A stretch of DNA of 64,000 nt, from assembly GCA_037043015.1 (NCBI GenBank), contig CM073328.1, positions 5,133,409 through 5,197,408 on the forward strand, in the 5' to 3' direction. The notes beneath the pieces were generated by a model that worked only from the letters and a program-made list of their open reading frames with translations, was not told where the DNA came from and did not search any database. Each line of letters begins with the position of its first letter. Within the stretch, counting starts at the first letter, position 1. The translations under genes were made by a program, and so were the position numbers. Below are positions 1 to 11,600 of the stretch, piece after piece. This DNA is from Bryum argenteum. Lineage: Eukaryota > Streptophyta > Bryopsida > Bryales > Bryaceae.

Positions 1-1287
1 GGATTTGAAAACCGTAAAGTTTTTTGAAATCACATCTGAGTGTACTATGATATTGTGATAAAATATCAATTCCCTTCTATAACATCATTTAATGTATTAC
101 AAATACTCTATACACCATATGCCATTGACTAGTCCTACCTTTTGCGTGAATTACAATATATATGTCAATTGCAATTTTGAAATGAGCTTCCAAAGTTGTT
201 CTTAAGATACTTGGGTGTATATTTGTGGTATCATTGATATATGTTGAGGCTCAAGTATCTATTGGAGGTTTTGGGTGTGTTTTGAGCCCCTTGTTGAGCC
301 TAGGACCCTTGGTGGTCAAGTGGAGGCAATTTGAGCCTCCCAACCTCATCGAGGGTGGATTTTAGAACTCAATTCACTACTACATTTACATATTTGAATG
401 AGATTTGAGTTCACTTGTGTGTTTTGCATTTCTTGGCTTGGTGTGAGTCTTTTTGAAACTTTATTCACTGCTAAATTTGTATATTCATATGAGATTTGAG
501 TCTACTTACGTGTTTTGATCTTCTTGGTTGGTTTTGTATTGGATTTGAATATTTGCATGAGTGTAATTGGGTAATCCAATGGTTGGAAGGCTAATTGTTT
601 GCACCCACCTCGCAGACCTTTGTGGCCATTAACCGGGTAATCGGAATTTGTGCTCACACGCCTAAGGCGGAGAAAAACCAGTATACCCAAACGGTAACAC
701 ACTCGTATACCCAAACCACATATGTACTAGTAATAACGATGGGCAAACTACACCATATTGTGCCAAAATGAGCTAAGAGCCGTTCTGAAATCTCATTGAA
801 ATTCATTGAAAGTCATTCTAACTTCAATAAGTAAACATAGTTATGTTTTAAAGTTATCTCAATTTCATTTACTTGGTGAATCACTCAATTTCATTTACTT
901 CGTGGATCACACAACCCATGTAGTCAGGATTTGTTTTGCCTCTTGGTCATGCTCTTATTTGAGCTTTGAACCCATAACAGATCCTCATGTTTCCCCTTTC
1001 TTTCTAACAAGACCATTCATGCTAAGATAGTCTTCTTCTTAAAGACCAATTTACTCTCAAAGTTTGAAGTGTAGTAATGGCAAGCTAAAGCATGCCTAAA
1101 TTGTGGTATTTTCAAAATCTAAGCAATACAGTTAGTACATAAAGGCCCAAGAAAGCTAAAATGACTTTATGCTATTTCAGAAAATGCAAATGAAAGGTAA
1201 AAGAATTTTGAAAGTAATACATAAACATAGAGCCTTCTACTCAAGGAGACATTTGTTAAGACGTTATTACACAAGATTTAAGATCAT
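1..1287. other. AT-rich intergenic DNA with a short tandem duplication
   Basis: I see no supported gene here. Short open frames on both strands lack splice context and conserved motifs. Positions about 364-442 and 458-534 are a degenerate direct duplication of about 80-90 bp; both copies contain the string GAGATTTGAGT followed by a TTCTTGGYTTGG motif. Confidence 0.5.
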
Positions 1288-2268
1288 TTAACCCCTAAAC
1301 GTCCCAGCCTATTTTTAGCAGAAAAGCACATTTCCATAAAAATCGTCATAGATGAAAATGAAGAGAAGCTAATAAGATCTCAACCGTACAAACTTGTAAT
1401 AGACTTATCGAAGATCATGTGGACCAAAATTTGAGTCATGAGGCCTTATAGATCGGGAGATTATAACATATTAATACTGAAAACAAGCTGCAAAATTTCA
1501 TCATTTTCACTTTGAGGTGGAAATGCTACCAATATACCTATTGCAATGAAAAAGTCACCAACTAGAAAGATGTTCACCTTCATCTTAATAAGTCCTTTAC
1601 CCAACAAAAATTCATCAAAAAAATTTCTTGGCTCAAATAAAAGCCATGCAATGGTAAAAACTGCCAAAAAATTTACATAGGAAAAATAGTCCAAAACTAG
1701 ACCCCTTGCATTCAATTTCATGCCTTATCTTCAAAACATCTTCGATCTTGTTAAGGTTTCTACCACTTAGACTAGACTCTAATTGGAGGCCATTCCAAGT
1801 AATTAAGTCGAAATCCAACGGTAGATGAAGGAGATATAGCTCCTCAAATATCATCCATTTTCTCACTTTTTCTGTTGACAAAACATCATTGCAAATCCAA
1901 TAGCAAAATCATTTGGATCAAAAAACTTCTCACTACAAAGTTGTTAAGAATCACCATAAAATCATGACCATGAAAAAAAAAATCATGAAAAACTATTTTT
2001 AATTTCACATAATTGGCTTGCAATGGTGATATATGCCGCATGCTTGGAAACCCAAAAACAAGAGCTGCCTTCACTAAAGTGCATTCCATTAATTCATACT
2101 TTATTGTATGGGCTTGCAAATTTTACGACACAAACTAGACTTGATTTGGAACCCAACACAAGTGATTTCATCCAAAACGGAGTTTGGATGAAGGCGTTAT
2201 GGCTCTTCAAAGTTTCTGCCCTCCATCCAAAATGTAGAAAAACGACATTGGGGACGTTTAGGGGTTAA
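1288..2268. mobile_element. TTAA-flanked TIR element, family A (piggyBac-like, non-autonomous), 973 bp
   Basis: The element runs from 1292 to 2264. Its ends are a perfect 14-bp inverted repeat, CCCCTAAACGTCCC, and both are flanked by TTAA (1288-1291 and 2265-2268). The wider flanks also match as AAGATCATTT, so a 10-bp duplication read with AACCCC ends is a second possibility. No transposase is visible inside. Most of its length matches a copy at 59386-60335, and it also matches the split copy at about 30405-30925 plus 44436-44880 in reverse orientation. TTAA flanks and CCC-starting ends are the known signature of piggyBac elements; the assignment is inference because no transposase is present. 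Confidence 0.7.
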
Positions 2269-3050
2269 GATCATTTAAGTTCAGTCTATGTTTCTTTCTT
2301 AACGATGATTGAAATTCACTCATTATTTGTTAATGAAGATATTTCAGTGTAGTTGCAACGTCATTTGAATAGCCACACTAAGTTTGAAATCTTTCCTACC
2401 GTGGTCAATTCCACACTCTATCCCCATTCGAAAAATCATGCACTAAGACCAATTATGACTTTGACTTCATTCAATACTTTTTTACGAAGATAATCCGATT
2501 TATCTGCACCAATATTTGAGAAGCCACAATAAGTGTAAAGTCTATAAACTAGCATAGCATAATGTTCACCCCGAGAGGAGTTAGTAGTCGTGCCATTGGT
2601 GTGATGACCTTGGGACATTCATCCAAGGATTCAAATGAACACTCTATTCACGCCGGCCTCTAAATAGGTTGCAGTTTCTCTTGTTCTTTGTAAAGTCTAT
2701 ATCAATTGATTCCACACTCTATCCCATTCAAAAAAGTCACTCTATCCCCAATAATAACTCAAACGTTACATTTCTTTTACATAATGCAAGGCACTCATTC
2801 ACCTAGAGTATATACACTATTATTAGAATCAATTATTCCATTCACATATATGCTGCCGTCTTCCCCAAGCCAAGACCCCCGACTTCCCGACTTCCCGACT
2901 TCCGAAACGTTCGCTCCAAGCTCTGTTACTGTCCCTCATTCTCTTTATGCATGCAAGCGTGTTTGCCGACCTCGGAGCCTTTTGTCTCTCGATTCCTTAC
3001 CTTATAATCCCTTCTTTTGACTGCTTAGACGCCTTAAATCAGTTTCTGTA
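2269..3050. other. Intergenic DNA without a supported gene
   Basis: No conserved coding signal is seen. The region becomes pyrimidine-rich toward 2860-3050, which fits the start of a promoter or leader for the rightward gene at 4312. Confidence 0.4.
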
Positions 3051-3056
3051 ATCTCC

Positions 3057-3660
3057 GAAACGACGGAAGGCTCCTTTGATCGTTCGTGTACCTGCTCGAT
3101 CAGCAACTTTCGCAAGGTAAGCATTCGCTCTGAGTCTTAACTTATTATCACCTTGTATTGCCAGAGAGCTTTATCAAACTTTGAAAAAAAATGTTCATGT
3201 TGCAGACGCAGTCTTCGTTTGTACCATCGCTTGTAATCCTCGTTCTTTATTTTACTTAAGTTAAGCGAGTTTCTGTAATCGAAGCGGCGTTCTTGGATTT
3301 GAGTGATCAATTGAAACGACGAAAGGTCGTTTGTGTTGCGCCTCCTTCAATCGATCGTGTACCTGCTTGATCCTGCGCAGCCTTCTTCTGTGTGTTGCTC
3401 ATGATTCTTGATTTTGAATCACTTACGCGCTTAAAATTTGATTTGCTGTTTTCAGAATCAGCGTTCTTGATTGAAACGACGGTATTTTCTAATTTTAAGA
3501 CTCGCCTGCTCTGATCGATCGTGTACCGGCAAGTATCTGTGCAGCGTGATTCCTATTGCGCCTCTATCGATTTGTGTTCTTGGATCGAAATGACGAAAGT
3601 GTCTTTGGATTTGTGATGCGTCTCCTTTGATCAGTTGTGTGGCTGATACTTTCTTTGAGG
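3057..3660 (+). repeat. Four degenerate repeats in the promoter/leader of the 4312 gene
   Basis: Four units start near 3057, 3312, 3471 and 3586. Each begins with GAAACGACG or GAAATGACG and ends 40-90 bp later with a GATCGATCGTGTACCTG-like string. Several units are followed by splice-like borders, for example AAG|GTAAGC at about 3116 and TTGCAG at about 3200. The region therefore probably holds an intron-containing 5' untranslated leader. Confidence 0.55.
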
Positions 3661-4311
3661 TATGCATGCGCTTCGAGACTTCTTGCATTGCCAAGAATTT
3701 TGATTCAACTTAGCAGTCTCGTTCATTCGAGTGCATTATTGTTTTCCAAGTTTCAACTGCGTGTGGTCTTGGTTTTGTTGTTTGATTATCCAGCTGATCC
3801 GTAAATATGACGTAATTATGAAGAATCACTTCTTGATTCTGCCATACTACGTCATTGAGTTACGGATGAGATATTGTGTTTGTTTGATGTGACGTGTAGA
3901 TGCGGAGTATCATTCTTTAAGTATATGCTTTGCGCATATGAATCTGCATTGTTAGGAGGTTCTACTTAGCGTAAAGCAAATGTGTAAATTACGGATCAGC
4001 TGTGTAATACGTTGATACTTTTTTGCCTGATGCGCACGGAGTTCTGGTCGATCGCGTTTTTTCACAATTTGATTCCTTTGTATACTTACACGGAATATTC
4101 AGAAGGAGAGAGGTGAAACGATTTCTTGAAACTGAGCTTCACTGTGTTTTCTGCCATTAAAGCTGAGTCTGATAACGAGCTAGAGTCTGATTAAGTTCGA
4201 TCTTGAATGATTTCACAGGGTATGGTTTGATATTGGCGCGGAGTCGTAACTTCTTGGAGCGCCACTGTAGTCAAGGCTCAAAAATCTTGGAGAAATTTCA
4301 CGATCAACGTG

Positions 4312-6068
4312 ATGGCTAGGATGAAGACGTCGCGAAATCGAAACGCCAGCAATCAGCGGAATCACAACATGAAAACGAAAGAACGCATACAGCGGGGGTC
4401 GAAGGGCGTGGGAGCCTTCGGCTCCCACGTCCTCACTTGCGAATTGAGTGAGCTCGCCGTCTTAGGTAGTGATCCCAGTGAGGATCCTGCCGAACTGCAT
4501 GGCCGCTCTAACCACAACGAAGAAGAACGAAACGGAATTGGGAAGCCTCTCCTCAGAACAGGAGACTTGCAAGTGCACGTCGTTAAGCCAAGAGAAACGT
4601 TGCTTTGTAAGTCTCCAATACTCATCATCGAGCAACGATGGAAACGCCGCTGTCGTCAATCAGGGCTCCTCTTCGGTCGCCGATCCTCATTCTGCCATAG
4701 ACAAGTCCTGCCCGCAAGATAAGCAGCAGGCAAGGTCCCTTCGATATGAACCAGATTGGTCGCTTGTATTGCAACGCTCTCTTCCTCCACGAGAGATACC
4801 CCGATGCGATGTGGATGCCAAGGAATGGCCATATCTTGGATCACGCAGCGAGGAATCCAAGGTTCGTAAGTGTCGTTCACTATCGAGTTCACCGGTTAGG
4901 GTCAGGCCTCGGTACAGGAGCCTCTATGCAAGACCTGATTTGGAACCCGTTCAAGTCGAGAATAATGTAATTATACAGGAAAAAAGAAAGAAAGCGAGTG
5001 AGTCATGGGGAACAAGCTGTGAACAGAAGCTGATGATGCTCAACACAGACTTCATTGTGACATCGTCCCTGCGAGAGAATCTGCTTGTCACCCTCGCCTT
5101 GACGTCGCCGAGGAGAGGAGAGGATCAGCCGGAGTCAGCTCATCTGCCAAGTCAGATTCTCATTGGAAGGTTTACTGCATTTTCTTCCTTCTTGCAGTTC
5201 AAGTTGTGTCACGATGCACTGCGAGTGAAATTCGAGCAGAATGCAGGCGGTTCGTCAACCATCTCTGAGGTATAGCAGTCAGCCCTTTATTTATGTTTAG
5301 ATCACAGCCTACTGCATCTCAGGGGATTCGCACCTTGAAAAATTGTGATATTCCACTGACTGAAGCTATCGGCCTTGTTGCAGTCGTTATCTGTAGAGTA
5401 CTTTGCTAGGAGGTTCCAAGCGCAAGATGTGGTGACAGAGATGGAAGTAGAGTACTGGTCTTCAAATTGGAAGAAAGTGGACTACATCTGCACCCTTTAT
5501 GGGCAGCGGGTGGGAGTCTCCGTCACACGAGCCATGTCATACCCTAACCCGAATGACTTTTCTGATGAAATTGCGTATCGTCTGCTCCACAAAAAACTAT
5601 ATGGCTTGGTAAGCGCTCGAAAATATCTCTGCTGAGAATCAGTACATTAAAAAGAATATATGAAGACTTAAGCTATATAAGCTCCTATAACGAAGGGTTG
5701 TGTCCTTTCATTAGTTATGATTTCATCGTTGTCTCTAATTAAACTGACATGTAAATTCAACTGGCAACCAGGTAGTAGCAAGGGATGGTGTGTCCCAGAG
5801 GCACAGTTTCTGCAAGTGTATACTTCATGTCTGGTGCGAGACACAACGAACAGCTGAGATAATGAAGACGATGTATGCAGGTAAAGCTAAAATAAAATCC
5901 ATCTATAATTCAGTTCCTTAAGTCCATATTCGGAGCTAACGAGTTGATCCTGAAACAGATGTGAAGAAGGAATTGGAAATCAGTGACGACGTCATCTTAG
6001 TGCTCACAGTCGCTGATGGATTACATGCCCGGCCCATCTTCTACGAGCACGCCCTTCATAACAGTTGA
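4312..6068 (+). CDS. Conserved protein of unknown function, 435 aa, five exons
   Basis: Exons inferred from splice sites are 4312-4606, 4701-5269, 5384-5608, 5772-5880 and 5959-6068. All introns are GT-AG, phases close exactly, and the total is 436 codons with TGA at 6066-6068. The N-terminal half is basic, serine/arginine rich and probably disordered. The C-terminal 150 residues look like a compact domain, with conserved-looking strings such as EMEVEYWSSNWKKVDYI, GQRVGVSVTRAMSYP and ILHVWCET. The pattern E...VDY...VGVSVT loosely recalls a degenerate PD-(D/E)XK nuclease-like fold, but the usual ExK is not present, so I assign no activity. The first intron (94 bp) is needed because two frames overlap at 4469-4722. 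The 3' end converges on the repeat-protein gene at 6358. Confidence 0.78.
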
Positions 6069-6298
6069 AAGAATAATGTAGCTGCGTCATTTCTTGTAAG
6101 ATTTTGCATTTCGTATATATATGTATTCTTTGTACATTCATGTACAGAAAAGAAAAAACAAAATCTGCCCATGGTGGCTATGACTTTTTGTGGAGGCGCT
6201 CACCCCCACACGAAGGATTGCAATGTCACAATACAGAGCAAGCAACTGAAAGCCAAGGGAGTGGATTCATAACGAACTCTGTGAATTCAACTGCAGCC

Positions 6299-6304
6299 TT
6301 TATT
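6299..6304 (-). terminator. AATAAA polyadenylation signal for the repeat-protein gene
   Basis: AATAAA on the minus strand lies 54 bp past the stop codon of the gene ending at 6358. The position is normal for a plant near-upstream element. Confidence 0.5.
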
Positions 6305-6357
6305 GTATGTACAAAAACACAAACTCTGGTAACGGTATAAGAAGCCGCTCATCTACT

Positions 6358-7248
6358 TTAGGTCGAATTTCCCAGAGTCGTAGCACTCTCTTTCGCGGGC
6401 GCAGGAGTAGGGATCTTCGTCTTCTCAAGAAAGTCGCTCTTGAAGGTCCCTTGCTCAGTATCATTGAACCCCACAGCGCCTTTGTCCAAGCCACGGTCGA
6501 AAGCGGAGCCTTCGAAGTTGAAGTCACCTGTCTTCGTCTCCTTACCTTCCGTATTCTCCAGAGTAACAGCGCTCTCATCTGCAGGATCAGGCGTTTCGAT
6601 CTTCGTCTTGTCCAAGAACGTGCTGGAGTAGGAACCATCTTCACCAACTCTCGGTTCGTGCTTCACCCCTCGTTCCAATTCAGAGCCTTGGAAGTTGTAG
6701 TTCCCCTTCTTCGTCTCCTCTCCCTCGGTATTCTCCAACGTAATTGCGCTCTCTCCGGTTGGGTCCGGCGTTGGGATCTTCGTCTTGTCTAAGAACGTAC
6801 TCCCGTAGCTTCCGCTGTCTGTTCGCTTCGGCTCATGCACGACTCCTCGGTCGAGCGCTGAGCCTTCGAAATTGTAGTTCCCCTTCACAACATTCTCCCC
6901 TTCTGTGTTCTCTAATGTGATCGCGCTCTCGCCAGTTGGGTCTGGCGTCTCGATCTTCGTCTTGTCGAGAAACGTGCTGGTGTAGCCGTTCTCTCCTTCC
7001 CTCGGTTCATGCTTTACGCCTCGATCGAGTGCTGAACCTTCTAAGTTATAGTTATTTTCCAGTATGTTGTCCTTGCCTTCCTTATTCTCCAATGTGATTG
7101 CGCTGTCGCCCTTTGGATCCGGCGTTGCTATCTTCGTCTTGTCTAAGAACGTGCTCCCGTACCCCGCCTCTGGATCCTCCCGTGGCTCGTGTGCGACCCC
7201 GCGCTCTAGCGCTGAGCCCTTGAAGTTGTAGTCTCCCTCCCTTGCCAT
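6358..7248 (-). CDS. Hydrophilic protein of five tandem about 60-residue repeats, 296 aa
   Basis: This is a single exon with ATG at 7246-7248 and TAA at 6358-6360. The whole protein is five repeats. Each follows the plan YNF.GSALDRGVKHEPR, then a short variable Gly/Glu spacer, then YxSTFLDKTKIxTPDP, then ESAITLENTEG. The first four repeats are close copies; the fifth has diverged (DFNF, RGLDKG, FLEKTKIPTPAP) and ends the protein. There is no signal peptide, membrane segment or cysteine. The composition is rich in Glu, Lys, Gly, Thr and Asp, so it is probably disordered and heat-soluble, like LEA proteins. I do not recognise the family and the LEA comparison rests on composition only. A 31-bp tandem repeat carrying TGACG cores lies about 700-800 bp upstream. 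An AATAAA follows the stop. Confidence 0.85.
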   Translation of the reverse strand: MAREGDYNFKGSALERGVAHEPREDPEAGYGSTFLDKTKIATPDPKGDSAITLENKEGKDNILENNYNLEGSALDRGVKHEPREGENGYTSTFLDKTKIETPDPTGESAITLENTEGENVVKGNYNFEGSALDRGVVHEPKRTDSGSYGSTFLDKTKIPTPDPTGESAITLENTEGEETKKGNYNFQGSELERGVKHEPRVGEDGSYSSTFLDKTKIETPDPADESAVTLENTEGKETKTGDFNFEGSAFDRGLDKGAVGFNDTEQGTFKSDFLEKTKIPTPAPAKESATTLGNST

Positions 7249-8618
7249 CACTGTACAACAACCCCCTCGTCAGTTCTCCACCCCCTCCGTACTAATCACC
7301 CAATTCCAACTTATAACAATCTCTCTCGATTTCTACTTCATCAGCGAATCATTTTCTTCTAAAATCCTCTCAACAATATTCCATTCCCTCCTTTCTAATC
7401 ACGCATTCCCAGCTCTCGCTCTCTCTCAACATCCTCTTCACCTGAAAACCAGTTTCTCGTGAAAATATCACCTGCTCGAGCCTTCCAACACGATAAGTTG
7501 ATTGTGGTTCGAATGAAAGAGATGACCTTGTTGATGACTAATTCCGAATGCTATACCTGCAGTAATATTCAGCAGAAATGGCGGATTACTGCAACGCTTT
7601 TGAAAGAATCGCAAAAACAAAGGCATGTCTATGGCAATAGCACAACTGACTTCGAAAAATGGCAGAGTTCAGGGTTTGCACTTACAATCTTGTCGACGAC
7701 AAGCGACTGAATGATCGGTTGAATTCTTGTGGAGAGCACGAAGGCGGAATCCTTATATGGCAATGGTGTGATAAAATCATGGACACGCGGTCCCAGGACT
7801 TTGGATGGGTTGCCACTTGGAAAGGTACGTAAATTCTCTCGAGTTCGGAGACATGTGGCAAGATACAAGGTATTAAATATTCCTCCATTTCACTGAACAT
7901 GGATGATATACTGATGGAATCTGATCATTTTCACGAAAGATGGATGACGAACTAATGGGATCCAACAAAGATGGATGACGAACTAATGGGATCCAACAAA
8001 GATGGATGACGAACTAATGTGATCCAACAAAGATGGATGACGAACTGATGAGATTCAAAGAACTGATGAGATTCAAAGATATTTAGCTTCTACCTTCTTA
8101 CAGATTCATTACACAAGACTTTTAAACTATTATTAAAAACGTTAATTGTGAACCATAACATTAAATGGCACATATCACCATAGTGTTACAACACTAAATG
8201 TGAGAGCATGCAAACTTTCTTGCAGGTGGAAGAATCAATCAAAAGTGGTGCAATTGGTGACTTCATGAAAAGACAAGGGTCATTGATTGCAATGACGGAC
8301 CAAAGTGTACACTGATCTTAAGAGGAGGGTTGAGTAATAATGTTATTTACCAAAAGTTATCCTTTATACTAATCTCCACATAACAGTAATTAACAACTAT
8401 TCTGTTGTGAGGTTGTCCGGATTCCTTTTGTATCCACGCGGCAACAGGAATTTCATCCCGCGGTTTTCTGCGTCACACTTTTCAAATGGTCGCTCGAGAG
8501 TTCCGGCAGAACCAGGTAACCAAGTACGTGGAGCCTTGTAATTCTTATCTTGAGCGAAGGACAAAGAATGTAGAGAACCATGCACGGAAGAGTGATAATG
8601 GGGGAGGAAAGAATTAAA
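7249..8618. other. Upstream region of the repeat-protein gene
   Basis: No supported gene lies here. The region holds the promoter of the leftward repeat-protein gene, pyrimidine-rich near 7260-7440, and the tandem array at 7937-8079. It ends at the 3' end of the PPR gene. Confidence 0.45.
7937..8079. repeat. 31-bp tandem repeat with TGACG cores
   Basis: The unit AAGATGGATGACGAACTAAT plus 11 more bases is repeated four times at a 31-bp period. TGACG cores start at 7945, 7976, 8007 and 8038. The array ends in a duplicated GATGAGATTCAAAG string. TGACG is the core bound by plant TGA-type bZIP factors; a regulatory role here is inference. There are no spacers, so it is not a CRISPR array. Confidence 0.8.
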
Positions 8619-11600
8619 TTATAAGGCAGGAACAGTGTCCGTGAGATCATTAACACGTCCTTTCTCAGCTTCTGAGACCTGTTTCAAGAGCTGTGAATAT
8701 GTGATAGCACTTGCTGTCACTCCTACATCTTTTAACTCCTCTAATAGTTGTAACAATTTCTCGTATTCTCCTGACTCGCCGTACTTGTTTAGCACTAAAT
8801 CCCACGTCCTCTGCACAAACCAATTCACCTCTCTCAGTCTCATCCCTTACATAAGCTAACAACAGATGTCCACAAGCTTTCTTCAGTTATGACACTAAGA
8901 TGAAACATATTTCTACATTGAATGAAAAAGTTAAATGTTCAGGCTACGAAGAAACGATCGCAGAAGACTTACTTGTGAAGGCTGTTGGCCATTGTTCTGC
9001 ATCATACGAAACAGGTCCGCAACGACATCCATTTGTCCCACCTCTACTAACGCTTGTACTAACTTCTCCATCACATTAAATGATAGTACGTTATTATTAG
9101 CCTGCATTGACAAAAGCGAATTCAGTAAATGAGTCCAGCCCAGCACTAAGAACATGATTTTTGATTTATCATAAACAAAGACAGTGACTTTGCTCACCTT
9201 CAGATACGGCAGATAAGCAAGCACGTCGTCAATCTGATTATGCTCCACAAACCCGGAGATAATAGTCTGCAAACTCAAGTTCGTCGGGTTGATCTGCCGC
9301 TCCTTCATGGACGCAATAGCACTTCTTAGTTCCTCGATCTTCCCATTCTTAACATAGCCAATGAACAGAGAGTTGTACGTAGCCTCATTAGGTCGATGTC
9401 CTCGCATCTCCATATCCTCTAAAGTCTTCAATGCTAGATCACCCAGATCCTCCTTGGCGAAGTAGCCGATAAGAATGTTGAATGTGCCACGGTCGGGACC
9501 ACACCCCTCCGTGTCCATCTTCTTGAGGACTGCGGTGACTCCGTCCATGTAGCCCACGTTGCAGTATACCTTGAGAAGGGTGTTGAATAAGAGGATGTCG
9601 CATTGGCCTGAAGGGCCTTTCTCGATCTGGTTTACTAGTTTGAGGACGCCGTCCATTTGGCCTGCTTTCGCGTAGGCTGAAATTAATATGCTGTATCCTA
9701 CACTACCTGCAGAGACAATTTGAGCACTGGGTCAATATGGCACTTGGGATATTGCCATTGACCAATAAGTTTGATCAACACTGATTTTCAGTTTTAGTGA
9801 AATATCAATACCTGGTTTCATTCCCTTAGAAAGCATCAAGTCGAACGTCTCATGTGCTTCCTTGAGCATGCCAGCTTTGGCATATGCATCCATCATGGAG
9901 CAATACGAGACCTGGAGACCAACACAGGCAGGTTACATACAAGTAACTACCTCATTCCTAAGATGGGTCGATCATATCACTGGACTGGAAAAACCATACT
10001 TAAAACAGGAAAGTTGTATACTAATGTGAATGTGATAGAGAATAAGTAATGATAGCGATAAGAGTACGTACCACGTCACGTTGCAATCCCTCGTTTTCGA
10101 TCTTCTCGAACACTTCACGAGCCTTGGCAGGCAATTGACAATTCGCATAAGCGTTCAACAACGAATTATACACCACCTGCATATCAAAGAGAAGTCAGGA
10201 AATGCAAAAGGCTTTGTTCCTATATCAAGACTCTAATGGTTTTACTGACAGTTGAGGTCGTGCAGATCATACTACCGTAGTAGAGAATGGTATATGGTGT
10301 CTTCTACGACTGTAATGATTATAATAGAATAGAAAGTGTAGAGATGAGAGGAGAGGAGGGAGGTACCAAGTTTGGAGTAAGACCGGCAGCTCTAATCTCT
10401 TGTAATACACTTTCAGCCTGTTCATACTTGCCTTTGCTAGCATAAGTGTTAAGCAAAGAACTGTAATGGAAAAGGTTGGGGGTGAATCCAGTGTCACACA
10501 TCTCCTTGAATGTTTCCACTGCTTCTTTCTCCAACCCATGTGCTGCACAAACGTTCATAATGGCTCCATAGATCACCGCATCTTGCACGAGATTGCAGTT
10601 TTTGATCTCCTCTACGAATGTTTTGGCCTTAGCATAACCTTCTCGGGTTTTCGCACACCCAGAGATGATCTGCAAGAGAACATAAAACAAAATCAAATAA
10701 TTACTTGTAAAGAGCGTCCCCTGTATAACTGAACTGAATTTGACGTTTCTGAGTGGCTTCATAGAAATCCCATATTGCCGTGATGAATCAAGATGTGCAA
10801 TTAGAGGAAGAGATCGTGTCCTGCTTTTGTTCGTGGAAGTTACCATGATTGAGTGTGGGCTAATGACCAACCAAACGGGATTCTATGTCGTTACTAGGCA
10901 AGTTGGTTGCTTTCATTTGCTATGGACAGATCTCAAACCCGTAGGAAACCAGCACTTTACAATCCCCGAAGTACTCCTACCAGGCTGGAAGTTTACTTCA
11001 GCTACTACTCTTTTGCGGAATTGGATTTGGAATTAAAGAAGAAGATTGTTTCACTCAATTACTGGATCCTGAAGACTCGAGACTTACCGTGCTGTACGTG
11101 ACGGTATCAGGTTGGAGACCCTCGGATTTCAGCTGCTCAAAGAGACGAAATGCCTTGTCGATTTTGCCATTGTATATCATAGTACTCAAGATGGAGTTGC
11201 AGACGTAGACATTCAGGCGCACATCACTGTCTAGCGGCAGCTCGTTATATACTTGGATGGCCTTTTTTGATAGACCCGCTTTGCCAAGTACTGAAAAGTA
11301 GCTTGTGTAGGTTGGAGGTGAAAGCTTGTCATTCTCTTTCATGTACTCAAACACCTGCACAATTAACGTAAACGCGATCAGTGGCAGACCAGGACCCTCC
11401 AACAAAATCCCGATGTCAGTACCAGTCTTCACCAATATTCGGATAGACCAGTACTTTTAATCGGAATTACGACCCTCATCTGAAGTTATGAAATACCAGT
11501 AAATGAGTAACTAATAACACATGCTTAGAGAGAACCTAGAATTTCAATATATTCGTATATCAGTCATGAGAACTATCAGTCAATGACAGGTAGACATCCC

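Noticed and set aside
4746..4970. Alternative 74-aa frame overlapping exon 2 of the unknown gene
   Set aside because: The longer frame is joined by a canonical 94-bp intron and continues into the conserved C-terminal exons.
7937..8079. 31-bp repeats considered as a CRISPR array
   Set aside because: The repeats are directly adjacent without spacers, and the genome is eukaryotic.
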